From Aliikangiella coralliicola (GTDB lineage Bacteria > Pseudomonadota > Gammaproteobacteria > Enterobacterales > Kangiellaceae): a stretch of DNA of 64,000 bases. Below are positions 9,382 through 17,254 of the stretch, piece by piece. The notes beneath the pieces were generated by a model. It saw only the letters and a list, made by a program, of their open reading frames with translations, was not told the DNA's origin and did not search any database. The stretch lies in contig NZ_ML660168.1 in assembly GCF_007004725.1 (NCBI RefSeq), forward strand, positions 310,001-374,000, written 5' to 3'. The position numbers and the translations under genes were made by a program. Every line of letters starts with the position of its first letter. Position 1 is the stretch's first letter.

Positions 9382-10752
9382 ATGTCAAAGTTAGCCCAAA
9401 AACTCACCCTATTCTTTTTGATCACCCTATTAACAGCATGTGACTCCAGCTCAGATGACAGTTCAACTGACTCAAATGCTTATTTTAAATTTTACAATGC
9501 CTCGCCTAATTCTAGCTCCAGCAGAATCTACTTAGACGAAACCAGCTACAGTATCGTCGACTTTTCAAAAGTGTCGGTCACCTATGCGTTAACCTCTGAC
9601 GACTATGAACTATCAGTCACCAGAGATGATATAGGTGGAGACGAAATTGAAGTAATTCAAGAGACAATCGACTTGCAAAACGAAACTATGTCAGTTTTTA
9701 TTTTAACTGGAGACATAGATCAACCAGAAATCATTGAATTTAATTATGATACTTCCACTTTAGAAGATTTAGCGCTCGATGACGACGATGAGGGTGACGA
9801 ACAATTTGAACTCTACATCGGCAATTTCGCCACTAATAGTAGCGGTTATGATGTTTACCTTTCGTTAGCTGATGAAGATTTTTCTCAAGCGCAGTTAGTT
9901 GCGACGGTAAATAACCAATCATTTTCAGACAAGATTTTGAAACCTCAGGAAGAATATATTCTCTATTTAACAGAACCAGGATCGAGTGAAGTTATTTTTC
10001 AAACGAGCACGATTTACCTTAACTATCTGGAAACTTTTATGTTGGTAATTAGGGATAACTTTGGCCCAAGCAACCTGGCTGTCGACCGCATTACCTCAGG
10101 TTCAGTAATATCCAGTTATCTGGACATAGATGCTGAAACAGAAATTCAGTTTTACAACAGCAATCAGGGCATATCTGCAGTCGATATTTACCTGGACAAC
10201 ACCAATTCCGAGCCAATGGTTGAAAATTTAGAATCAGGTCAGTTATCAAATGAGTTACTGATTGATAAAGGCACCTATACCATCAACACAACTATTACAG
10301 GCCAGGCGGAAAACTATGTGTTGAGAAACCTCTTACTCAACTTAAATGAAGGCGAAAGCAAAACAGTCGTTCTATATACTGACAGTGACGCTCAAGCTCA
10401 AGGCATCGCATTCAGCCAACATACCAGGCCCCTCGCTTATGAAAACTCGCTGACAGTTGTCAATTTGGCCTCAGAGGAAGACACAATTGACATTTATTTT
10501 GTAGAGAATGATGAAACAATAAACTCGACCGATAACTACATTAAATCTGTCGATTTTGCAGAACCCAAAAAGCTATCTCTGGTACAACAGGAATATCAAA
10601 TTTACATTACGACTGAGGATGACAATGGCAGCGAGCGCTTGCTCTATCAATCAGCGCCGATGACTCTAGACGCTAATGAAAACTACATTATTTTTATTGA
10701 ACCTGACGTCGAAGAATTTAGCGGTTACACTATCAATATTATTAAGGAATAG
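9382..10752 (+). CDS. Lipoprotein with repeated DUF4397-like beta domains
   Basis: Exported lipoprotein of unknown function. From the ATG at 9382 (GAGGG ribosome site) the protein has 456 residues and begins with a signal peptide ending in the lipobox LTAC (Cys20). An upstream in-frame start would place this signal 27 residues inside. The mature part starts with a serine/aspartate-rich linker and then shows about four related segments. These carry patterns such as FKFYNASPNSSSSRIYLD, IQFYNSNQGISAVDIYLD and LTVVNLASEEDTIDIYF, which fit DUF4397-type beta domains. The protein is acidic. It sits alone between the tRNA operon and coaX, where related genomes usually have no gene. Substrate and partner are unknown. 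Confidence 0.8.
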   Translation: MSKLAQKLTLFFLITLLTACDSSSDDSSTDSNAYFKFYNASPNSSSSRIYLDETSYSIVDFSKVSVTYALTSDDYELSVTRDDIGGDEIEVIQETIDLQNETMSVFILTGDIDQPEIIEFNYDTSTLEDLALDDDDEGDEQFELYIGNFATNSSGYDVYLSLADEDFSQAQLVATVNNQSFSDKILKPQEEYILYLTEPGSSEVIFQTSTIYLNYLETFMLVIRDNFGPSNLAVDRITSGSVISSYLDIDAETEIQFYNSNQGISAVDIYLDNTNSEPMVENLESGQLSNELLIDKGTYTINTTITGQAENYVLRNLLLNLNEGESKTVVLYTDSDAQAQGIAFSQHTRPLAYENSLTVVNLASEEDTIDIYFVENDETINSTDNYIKSVDFAEPKKLSLVQQEYQIYITTEDDNGSERLLYQSAPMTLDANENYIIFIEPDVEEFSGYTINIIKE

Positions 10753-10754
10753 CA

Positions 10755-10790
10755 AAAAACTTTATCTGGATTGGGATAAAATTAAGCTAT
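10755..10790. terminator. Weak hairpin between convergent genes
   Basis: TTTATC and GATAAA form a six-pair stem with an eight-base loop between the lipoprotein gene and coaX. On the minus strand it is followed by a T run (complement of aaaaaa). Placement between convergent stops is the main support. Confidence 0.3.
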
Positions 10791-10800
10791 AGGATAACCG

Positions 10801-11577
10801 TTAAGTTTTTGGTTTTGAATCCAGGTAAAGTCTCAGTAACCCCTCAAATACAATTAACGGGCGAAGCTCAAAACGCCGCTCGTTATTTGCTAGCTTTTGA
10901 TACCAATGCGCACCACCGCCACCAGCAAAAAACCACCGCTCAATCTGATAATCCTTACTTACCTTATCCATGATATTGCTTAAATATCCACTAACCACTG
11001 CATCAATACCTAAACGAACACAATCCCCGGTTGACTGTCCTAAATACTGCTCATCTTCGACGATTTGAGAGTCTGGCCTTACCTTTCCTGTCGATTTTAA
11101 ACTCTCTAGCATCAAACGCTTTCCCGGAATAATATGGCCGCCGAGGTGTCTCTTGTTACTAACAACATCCAGCGTAATTGCGGAGCCAATGTCAATGACT
11201 GCAACCGGATCGGCTATCGCTTCGGCAGCCAGTATCGCCAACCATCGATCAACTCCTAAAAATTCAGGCTTATCATAAGCGCAAGAAACCCCACAGGCTT
11301 TGTGGCTAGTTTTCGCGAAAAAAATCTCATCACTAAGTGTCGATAGAAACTGTTTCAGCCGCTCATTATCTTCATCGCTTCGCACAGATGCGACCAAAAC
11401 TTGCTGAGGCGAGAGGGAAAAGTTCTCTTTGAACTCAGCTAATGAGCCATAAACCCGAGGTTCATTTTCCAGTAACGAATCTCGACAGAACTTTTCCAGA
11501 CCGGTTGTTTCCAGATCTGTAGTTTCCAAACAGATTGTTTTCAGATTGGTATTTCCCCAATCAATTAAAAGTATCAA
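10801..11577 (-). CDS. coaX: Type III pantothenate kinase
   Basis: Phosphorylates pantothenate in the first step of coenzyme A synthesis. The 258-residue protein has the ASKHA-fold landmarks of CoaX: LIDWGNTNLK at the N-terminus, LGVDRW near the middle and DIGSAITLDVV followed by GGHIIPG. Family members lack feedback inhibition by CoA and need a monovalent cation; this is family knowledge. Its start overlaps the end of birA by four bases, so the two are co-translated. The segment at about residues 19-36 contains a short repetitive stretch (ETTDLETTGLE), which may be a small internal duplication. Confidence 0.95.
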   Translation of the reverse strand: MILLIDWGNTNLKTICLETTDLETTGLEKFCRDSLLENEPRVYGSLAEFKENFSLSPQQVLVASVRSDEDNERLKQFLSTLSDEIFFAKTSHKACGVSCAYDKPEFLGVDRWLAILAAEAIADPVAVIDIGSAITLDVVSNKRHLGGHIIPGKRLMLESLKSTGKVRPDSQIVEDEQYLGQSTGDCVRLGIDAVVSGYLSNIMDKVSKDYQIERWFFAGGGGAHWYQKLANNERRFELRPLIVFEGLLRLYLDSKPKT

Positions 11578-12575
11578 TGTTTCGCCTCGTTGCGTTTCCT
11601 CAAGCTCACTTCACCCGAATGGAATATTTGAATACCATTCTCAGTTTCTAGTCTTAGCGCCCCATTTGATTCAATACCAACTTCTTTACCTTGTACGAGC
11701 CCTTTAGGCAAATGAATGGTCACGGCTCTTCGGTACATGGCACTTAACTCGGGCCATGCATCAACGATTTTGGTAAATCCCCCTTGCAAATACTCTCTCA
11801 GCGCTTTATCTAATTCGATTAAAATCGATTCTAGAATTTGATTTCTCGATAGCGTATCTGGCACATAGTCTTTCAAATTGACCCAAGGTTGATCAATCGC
11901 TTCCCCTTGGTCTAGCTGCATATTCCAATTAATACCAACACCAATGTTAAGAAAACTGTTGTCAGTAGTATCGCCACTTGCTTCAACTAAAATACCTGCT
12001 AATTTTTTATCGTCCACTAACAAATCGTTTGGCCATTTTATTTTCACCTGGTTATCAGCGAAACGATTTAGTGTGCGGCAAAGGCTAATTCCCACGGCCA
12101 AACTTAGGCCGCCTAATGCACTTAAACCCAATGGCAATTCAACCCCTACAGAGAAATATAAGTTAGCACCAAATGGAGAAATCCAGGGACGGCCTTTTCT
12201 GCCACGGCCTGCAGACTGGTGCTCAGCGATACATACTCTGCCAACTCCAGCTAGCTTTTTCCAATCCCTGGCTAAAAAGTCTGCGGTTGAATCAATTGAA
12301 GATAAGACTATTACCTTTTTAAACAACACATTATTCTGCTCGATATGAGTTTGCAGGCTAGGCTGGTCAAGCAAATCGAGTCCGCCGGGTATTTGGTATC
12401 CTCGACCACGCACCGAGTATATTTCTACCTGCCAGCTCTCTATTTTCTGGATAAGCTTCCAGACAGCTGTTCTGGAAATTTCTAACTCGTTGGCAAGAGA
12501 TTCTCCGGAATGGAACTTGCCATCGGATAGACGCCTCAACAAAGTCTCAGTTCTCAAAATGGTTCGGTTACTCAT
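11574..12575 (-). CDS. birA: Bifunctional biotin-[acetyl-CoA carboxylase] ligase / biotin operon repressor
   Basis: Attaches biotin to the carboxyl carrier protein and, in the form with a DNA-binding domain, represses biotin genes. I chose the ATG at 12575 (MSNRTILRTETLLRRLSDG, 333 residues) because a longer frame needs a TTG at 12620. Residues about 5-65 form a winged helix (SGESLANELEISRTAVWKLI). The ligase domain shows GRGRKGRPWISP and KWPNDLLVDDKKLAGIL, and an SH3-like C-terminal domain follows. The repressor function is inferred from the intact N-terminal domain. It lies between murB and coaX. Confidence 0.95.
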   Translation of the reverse strand: MSNRTILRTETLLRRLSDGKFHSGESLANELEISRTAVWKLIQKIESWQVEIYSVRGRGYQIPGGLDLLDQPSLQTHIEQNNVLFKKVIVLSSIDSTADFLARDWKKLAGVGRVCIAEHQSAGRGRKGRPWISPFGANLYFSVGVELPLGLSALGGLSLAVGISLCRTLNRFADNQVKIKWPNDLLVDDKKLAGILVEASGDTTDNSFLNIGVGINWNMQLDQGEAIDQPWVNLKDYVPDTLSRNQILESILIELDKALREYLQGGFTKIVDAWPELSAMYRRAVTIHLPKGLVQGKEVGIESNGALRLETENGIQIFHSGEVSLRKRNEAKH

Positions 12576-12649
12576 AAATAATCTAATTTTTGTATAAACT
12601 GAGTTTTGCCTGGTTTTCAACCAATATCGTTGAGTCGACGAAACTATAC

Positions 12650-13693
12650 TTAAATATCATTCAGCTCTCCCTCAACTCTCACTTCTGGCTCTAGCGATAC
12701 ACCGTAAAGCTGGTAGATATCTGCTTGTATTTTCTCTGCCAATTGCCAGAGTTTTGCACCATTACTCTCAGAGTAGTTAACCAATACCAAAGCCTGGGCC
12801 GAATGCACTCCGACGTTTCCCTGACGCATCCCCCGATATCCAGCTTTATCGATTAACCAACCAGCAGCTAGCTTGATCCCATTATCAGTCGGGTAAGAAA
12901 CAACTTTGGGAAATTTTTCTTTGATCTGACTAAATTCGGAGTGAGAAACAACCGGGTTTTTAAAAAAGCTACCGGCATTGGGTATTTGCTCTGGGTCAGG
13001 CAATTTAGCTTGTCTTATTTCACAAACCCTGTCTAAGACATTCTGAGGGGACACACCTGATTTGCCGTTAAAAAACTCAGCTAGCGGCTGATAACTTAAA
13101 TGAAGCTGTGGATGTTTTTGGAGATCAAACTCTACTCGTGTCACCAGGAAACGCCCTTGCCCTGCGCGCTTAAACAAGCTATCACGATAAGCAAACTGAC
13201 ATTCCTCATTGTTTAGCGTTTTCAGTTCACCAGTATCAAGGTCAACATACTCAACTCGATAAATCAGTTGCTTGACTTCAACGCCGTAAGCACCAATATT
13301 TTGTACAGGAGAGGCCCCTACAGTACCGGGAATCAACGCCAGGTTTTCTAGTCCAAACCAGCCTTTTTTTGTCATGTTCAGCACAAACTGGTGCCAATTC
13401 TCCGAGGCACCGACAGAAACTCGGACACTATCGTTATCTTCCTTAACAATATCTATTCCAAATATCTGGGGAAAAATAATTAATCCGGGATAATCACCAA
13501 CAAATAGAATATTGCTTCCACCTCCTAATACCAATCTCTGAGAAAACTTTTGAATAACAGGCAGTTGCTCCATCAACTGTGCGACAGAATCAACTTTAAT
13601 AAAGTGCTCTGCACAAGCCTCAACATTAAAAGTATTGTATTTTTTCAGGGAGGTCTTGCTTTGAATGACCGTGCTGCGGCTGATCTGCGACAA
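12650..13693 (-). CDS. murB: UDP-N-acetylenolpyruvoylglucosamine reductase
   Basis: FAD- and NADPH-dependent reductase making UDP-N-acetylmuramic acid for peptidoglycan. The 347-residue protein begins with LKKYNTFNVEACAEHF. It has the FAD-binding segment LVLGGGSNILF near residue 55 and GLENLALIPGTVGASPVQNIGAYG near 115-138, and the C-terminal type I region with PNAGSFFKNPVVS. No in-frame ATG exists at the expected place. The best start is TTG at 13693 with only a weak purine-rich site upstream, so the exact N-terminus is uncertain. It belongs to the conserved murB-birA group. Confidence 0.95.
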   Translation of the reverse strand: MSQISRSTVIQSKTSLKKYNTFNVEACAEHFIKVDSVAQLMEQLPVIQKFSQRLVLGGGSNILFVGDYPGLIIFPQIFGIDIVKEDNDSVRVSVGASENWHQFVLNMTKKGWFGLENLALIPGTVGASPVQNIGAYGVEVKQLIYRVEYVDLDTGELKTLNNEECQFAYRDSLFKRAGQGRFLVTRVEFDLQKHPQLHLSYQPLAEFFNGKSGVSPQNVLDRVCEIRQAKLPDPEQIPNAGSFFKNPVVSHSEFSQIKEKFPKVVSYPTDNGIKLAAGWLIDKAGYRGMRQGNVGVHSAQALVLVNYSESNGAKLWQLAEKIQADIYQLYGVSLEPEVRVEGELNDI

Positions 13694-14039
13694 GCTAATT
13701 TCTCTCAGACTAGGGTGAATTCAACATTTTACACTGGTGTTCCACTCAAGCCAAACAACTGAAGCGACTAATACGTCCAACCCCAGAGACGGCCTCGCCT
13801 TCAGGAAACTCCAATGACACAATTTAAGTTCAATTAATTCGATAACTGAAATCCTTAAATTCGGTAAAACAGACCACAAATACGATAAGTTGCTCTGACA
13901 AAAGCCGCTATTTCTAGTAGGCTTGTAACAATTCCCCGTAAAACCCGGTCTTTAAGTAACAAATCGACTGCTAGCGTCAAAAGCCTTTAAGGCTTTAGCG
14001 CTCAGATAATGGTCAAAACCAGGTAATCAATAGAATAGG
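13694..14039. other. Divergent intergenic region murB / TlpA-like gene
   Basis: This gap of about 346 bases holds promoters for both directions by position, although no box pair stands out. A 17-base perfect palindrome, AAAGCCTTTAAGGCTTT, lies at 13980-13996, about 45 bases upstream of the redox unit, and could be an operator. No gene is supported here. Confidence 0.5.
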
Positions 14040-14627
14040 ATGGGTGAAATAGTGAAATTATTGAAGCAGTACTTGATAGCGATACTGATGGTGAGCTTAA
14101 CCAGTTCTGTCGCACTTGCTGAAGACGACGAGCCCGGTGAAGGACAAATTGCTCCAGATTTCACCATTACGCAGATGGACGGAACTCAATTTAAGCTAAG
14201 CGACTATCGTGGCAAGCAAGCCGTGTACTTGGTGTTCTGGAATACCTGGTGCACCTACTGCATGAAAAAAATCCCTAAACTCAAAGCCGCGCAAAACGAT
14301 TTAACCGACGAAATAAAAATCATCTCAGTCAACACTGGGCTAAAAGATTCTGTCGAAAAATCTTTGGTATTTCAAAAAAGATTTGAGATTAACTACCCGC
14401 TGGCCTTCGATCACGGTAAAAAAGTGACTGATCTTTACGGTGTTTGGGGCACTCCCACTGAGTTTATTATTGATATTAACGGCATCATTCAACATCGAGA
14501 CGGTGTACCGGATTTACTTGAGCCCCAGTTAGCACATTGGAACAAATTGATTGGCCCAAATCAAACTGACACAACGCAGGTAGCAACCGGCAACCAAGAT
14601 TGTAGCGAGGAAGCGAAAACTTGTTAA
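14040..14627 (+). CDS. Exported TlpA-like thioredoxin-fold protein
   Basis: Probable periplasmic thiol-disulfide protein. The 195-residue frame starts with ATG at 14040; a GTG at 14052 with AGGATGG upstream is an equally good start. A hydrophobic signal segment (about residues 8-27, ending SVALA) is followed by the AhpC/TSA-like start APDFTITQMDGTQF. The active site is WCTYC, with cysteines at 71 and 74, and the cis-proline region is GVWGTPTEFII. The C-terminus is unusual: cysteines at 188 and 195, the second being the last residue, form a CX6C tail. The gene overlaps the next one, a Tat-exported dehydrogenase subunit, by seven bases. Protecting or maturing that complex is a reasonable inference but not shown. 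Confidence 0.85.
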   Translation: MGEIVKLLKQYLIAILMVSLTSSVALAEDDEPGEGQIAPDFTITQMDGTQFKLSDYRGKQAVYLVFWNTWCTYCMKKIPKLKAAQNDLTDEIKIISVNTGLKDSVEKSLVFQKRFEINYPLAFDHGKKVTDLYGVWGTPTEFIIDINGIIQHRDGVPDLLEPQLAHWNKLIGPNQTDTTQVATGNQDCSEEAKTC

Positions 14628-15307
14628 AATCAGCAACATCCAGCCGTGACCAAAAACGCGGCTCTGGTAAGCACAATAAACCCGAAGCCCTATCAGAGAC
14701 ACTTTCAAATGGGCTTAATCGACGTGCTTTTTTAAAAACAAGCGCCACAACTTCACTTTTAGCAGCACTAGCAGCCTGTAAGCCCAGTGTACCAACGAGT
14801 GATGAAACAGTCCTTTCAGAAAGTAAAAAAGCGGTTGCAAAATCAACCTCAAACAAAACAACTTCTGTTTTTAATGAGCATCAGAAAACAGTGATCGATA
14901 GCGTACAAATGCACCTGTTTCCAGAAGATGGAGATGGTCCAAACGCTCGCGATATCAATGCCCTTGCTTATTTGGAATTCGCAATGACCGATAAAAAAAA
15001 TATCGACGACGGCGATCCAGAATTTCTCGCGAAAGGCGTTGGATGGTTGGAAGATTTGTCAGAGCAAACTCAAGGTGACAGTTTTCTAAAAATTACCACA
15101 GCGAAACAAGAACAAATTCTGAAACAAATCGCAGGTTCAGAAGCCGGAGAAAACTGGCTATCTTTATTAGTTTATTATCTCACAGAGGCGCTCTTGCTTG
15201 ATCCAGTCTATGGCGGCAACACTGACACAATTGGGTGGCAGTGGTTAAAACATCAGCCAGGTTTTCCAAGACCTGTTGCTGGAAAAACCTACCGAGATTT
15301 TGACTAG
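14621..15307 (+). CDS. Tat-exported lipoprotein, gluconate 2-dehydrogenase subunit 3 family
   Basis: Small partner subunit of a membrane-bound GMC dehydrogenase. The frame opens with TTG at 14621, ten bases after GAGG; the overlap with the previous gene suggests coupling. NRRAFLK at residues 33-39 is a twin-arginine motif. The hydrophobic stretch behind it ends in LAAC (Cys53), a lipobox, so a Tat lipoprotein is likely. The body (about residues 85-228) matches the subunit 3 family in its start HQKTVIDSVQMHLFPEDGDG and its WLKHQPGFPRPVAGKTYRDF end. In known complexes this subunit carries the signal and brings the signal-less flavoprotein subunit through Tat. No cytochrome c subunit gene follows here. 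Confidence 0.85.
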   Translation: MLKSATSSRDQKRGSGKHNKPEALSETLSNGLNRRAFLKTSATTSLLAALAACKPSVPTSDETVLSESKKAVAKSTSNKTTSVFNEHQKTVIDSVQMHLFPEDGDGPNARDINALAYLEFAMTDKKNIDDGDPEFLAKGVGWLEDLSEQTQGDSFLKITTAKQEQILKQIAGSEAGENWLSLLVYYLTEALLLDPVYGGNTDTIGWQWLKHQPGFPRPVAGKTYRDFD

Positions 15308-15369
15308 TCTGGAAATAGCAAATCTGAAAATAGCGATTTTTGTTTGATTGGCATGAGAAATATCATTAT

Positions 15370-17061
15370 ATGAAAAACAAACCATTAACGATTAAAGAGT
15401 ATGACGTTTGTATTGTCGGCAGTGGCGTTGGCGGTGGCCCAATTGCATATGAATTAGCTAAAGCGGGTTATAAAGTTGCAGTACTCGAAAAAGGCGGTTG
15501 GTTTGACGAGCAAGATTTTAAAAAAGATGAAATGCTGCCCAGACGTAGTATTTTTCGTTCCAAGATTGAAGACGAACGCCATGTTCTAGAAGAACCGAAT
15601 GATGATGGTTCCTGGTCCAGCGACACGACCAGTGAATTCTGGGGCGGCAATATTGTCGGTGGTGCCAGCAATTTCATGAGTGGTTATTTCCATCGATTAA
15701 AGCCCGAAGATTTTCGATTATTGTCTGAGTTTGGCCCTATCGAAGGCGCTAATATTGTTGACTGGCCAATTAGCTACGAAGATCTTGAACCCTACTACAC
15801 AAAAGTTGAGCAGGTGGTTGGCGTTTCCGGTAAAGTTATTCCACATCCAAATCTTGAGCCCCGTTCAACAAAAGACTTTCCTTTTCCACCGACAGCAGAA
15901 CACCCAATTGCAGGCTGGTTTGATAAAGCAGCCACTCAATTAGGCTTTCATCCATTTCCAATGGCCAGGGCTGTACTGTCACAACCTTTTAATAATCGAA
16001 GGAGCTGCGAATACTCGGGATACTGTGGTAGTTATGGATGTCATTCGGGCGCCAAAGGTAGCTCACGTGCAGCACTTTTGGATGACACGGTTAAGACGGG
16101 TAATTGCGATGTAATAACCCACGCCAAGGTTTACCACATTAATACCGATGAGAAAGGGAATGCAAGTTCAGTCGACTATTTCGATAAAAATGGCACCAGC
16201 CACCAAATTCGCGCAAAGATATTTTCAATTGCTTGTTATTCGATTGAGTCGAGCCGATTGTTGCTGAGTTCAACCGGTCCAAAACACCCCAATGGAATTG
16301 GTAATAAACATCAACAAATAGGTAAAAATTTACATTGTTGCGCCGGCGGAACGGGCCACGGAATTTTTGATTTAACGCAATTTAGCGAACAACAAGTCAG
16401 TGAGTTAACTGTGCGTGGTCCTTTCTTTAACAGGGCACTTCAGGACTGGTATTTTATCGATGATAAATCCGCCTTCGATAAACGGGTTAAAGGTGGGACA
16501 ATCGATTTTGTGTTTGATCCACCCTCTCCCACATCCGAAGCAAATGACCTTAAGTGGGACGATAACAATAATCTAGTATGGGGAAGCGCGTTAAAACAGA
16601 AGATTAAATCTCACTTTACTCAGTCGAAAGATTTTAAGTTTGAAGTTTTCTGCGATTGGCTACCAACTGATAACTGTCATGTTAGCCTGGATAGTAGCGA
16701 AAAAGATAAGTGGGGTTCAAACGTGGCCAAGGTCAAAGTCGGCTTTCACCCTCACGATCTGAAAGTCGCTCAATATGTCGTCGACAAAGGTGTGGAAGTG
16801 ATGAAGCAAATGGGTGCTAAGGAATATTATGGCAATGCCTTTACTTCTCCAACCTCTAACTTGATCGCAGGTGGATTGCGTTTTGGAAACGATCCTAAAA
16901 CTTCTGCTCTAGATGCTGATTGCCGAGTTCATGGTACTGATAATCTATTTGTGACTGATGGGAGTTTTATGCCTAATGGTGGGAGCATTACGCCTACCTG
17001 GACTATTTATGCTAATTCTTTTCGGGTGGCAGATAAGATTAAGGCGCAGCTTTCTGCCTAG
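15370..17061 (+). CDS. GMC-family FAD-dependent oxidoreductase
   Basis: Flavoprotein subunit of a probable sugar or alcohol dehydrogenase. I use the ATG at 15370 (563 residues); a longer frame would need TTG at 15340. The FAD motif GSGVGGG is at residues 17-23 and the second family region GGNIVGGASNFMSG at about 95-108. Three cysteines are spaced C-x5-C-x4-C in RRSCEYSGYCGSYGCH (about 212-227), a region that in relatives can be cysteine-rich. The end carries LFVTDGSFMPNGGS and TPTWTIYANSFRVADKI. By my alignment the usual catalytic His before GG and the Asn of the N-P-T motif are Leu and Thr here. It has no signal peptide and probably leaves the cell with the Tat subunit encoded just upstream. 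Substrate unknown. Confidence 0.85.
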   Translation: MKNKPLTIKEYDVCIVGSGVGGGPIAYELAKAGYKVAVLEKGGWFDEQDFKKDEMLPRRSIFRSKIEDERHVLEEPNDDGSWSSDTTSEFWGGNIVGGASNFMSGYFHRLKPEDFRLLSEFGPIEGANIVDWPISYEDLEPYYTKVEQVVGVSGKVIPHPNLEPRSTKDFPFPPTAEHPIAGWFDKAATQLGFHPFPMARAVLSQPFNNRRSCEYSGYCGSYGCHSGAKGSSRAALLDDTVKTGNCDVITHAKVYHINTDEKGNASSVDYFDKNGTSHQIRAKIFSIACYSIESSRLLLSSTGPKHPNGIGNKHQQIGKNLHCCAGGTGHGIFDLTQFSEQQVSELTVRGPFFNRALQDWYFIDDKSAFDKRVKGGTIDFVFDPPSPTSEANDLKWDDNNNLVWGSALKQKIKSHFTQSKDFKFEVFCDWLPTDNCHVSLDSSEKDKWGSNVAKVKVGFHPHDLKVAQYVVDKGVEVMKQMGAKEYYGNAFTSPTSNLIAGGLRFGNDPKTSALDADCRVHGTDNLFVTDGSFMPNGGSITPTWTIYANSFRVADKIKAQLSA

Positions 17062-17254
17062 CAGATCGCTCCTCCTCTTAATCTAGATTCCGTAAACTAC
17101 AGGTTTAAAAAAAATTTTAACCTACTGATACTTACACATGAGTAAGAACAGTTGCAACAACAGCTCAATTAGAAACAATACGGAATTAAACAGTTTAAAA
17201 GACAACCATTGCATGCTAAATTTGTTATGAAATAAAGTAAATAGGAATGTAGTA

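Noticed and set aside
11944..12348. 134-residue plus-strand frame
   Set aside because: Antisense to the well-supported birA gene.
14485..14856. 123-residue minus-strand frame across the TlpA/subunit 3 junction
   Set aside because: It runs opposite two overlapping genes with clear motifs and has no signal of its own.
17100..17130. AT-rich inverted repeat after the GMC gene as a terminator
   Set aside because: The possible stem is nearly all A and T with a bulge, so it was too weak to list.
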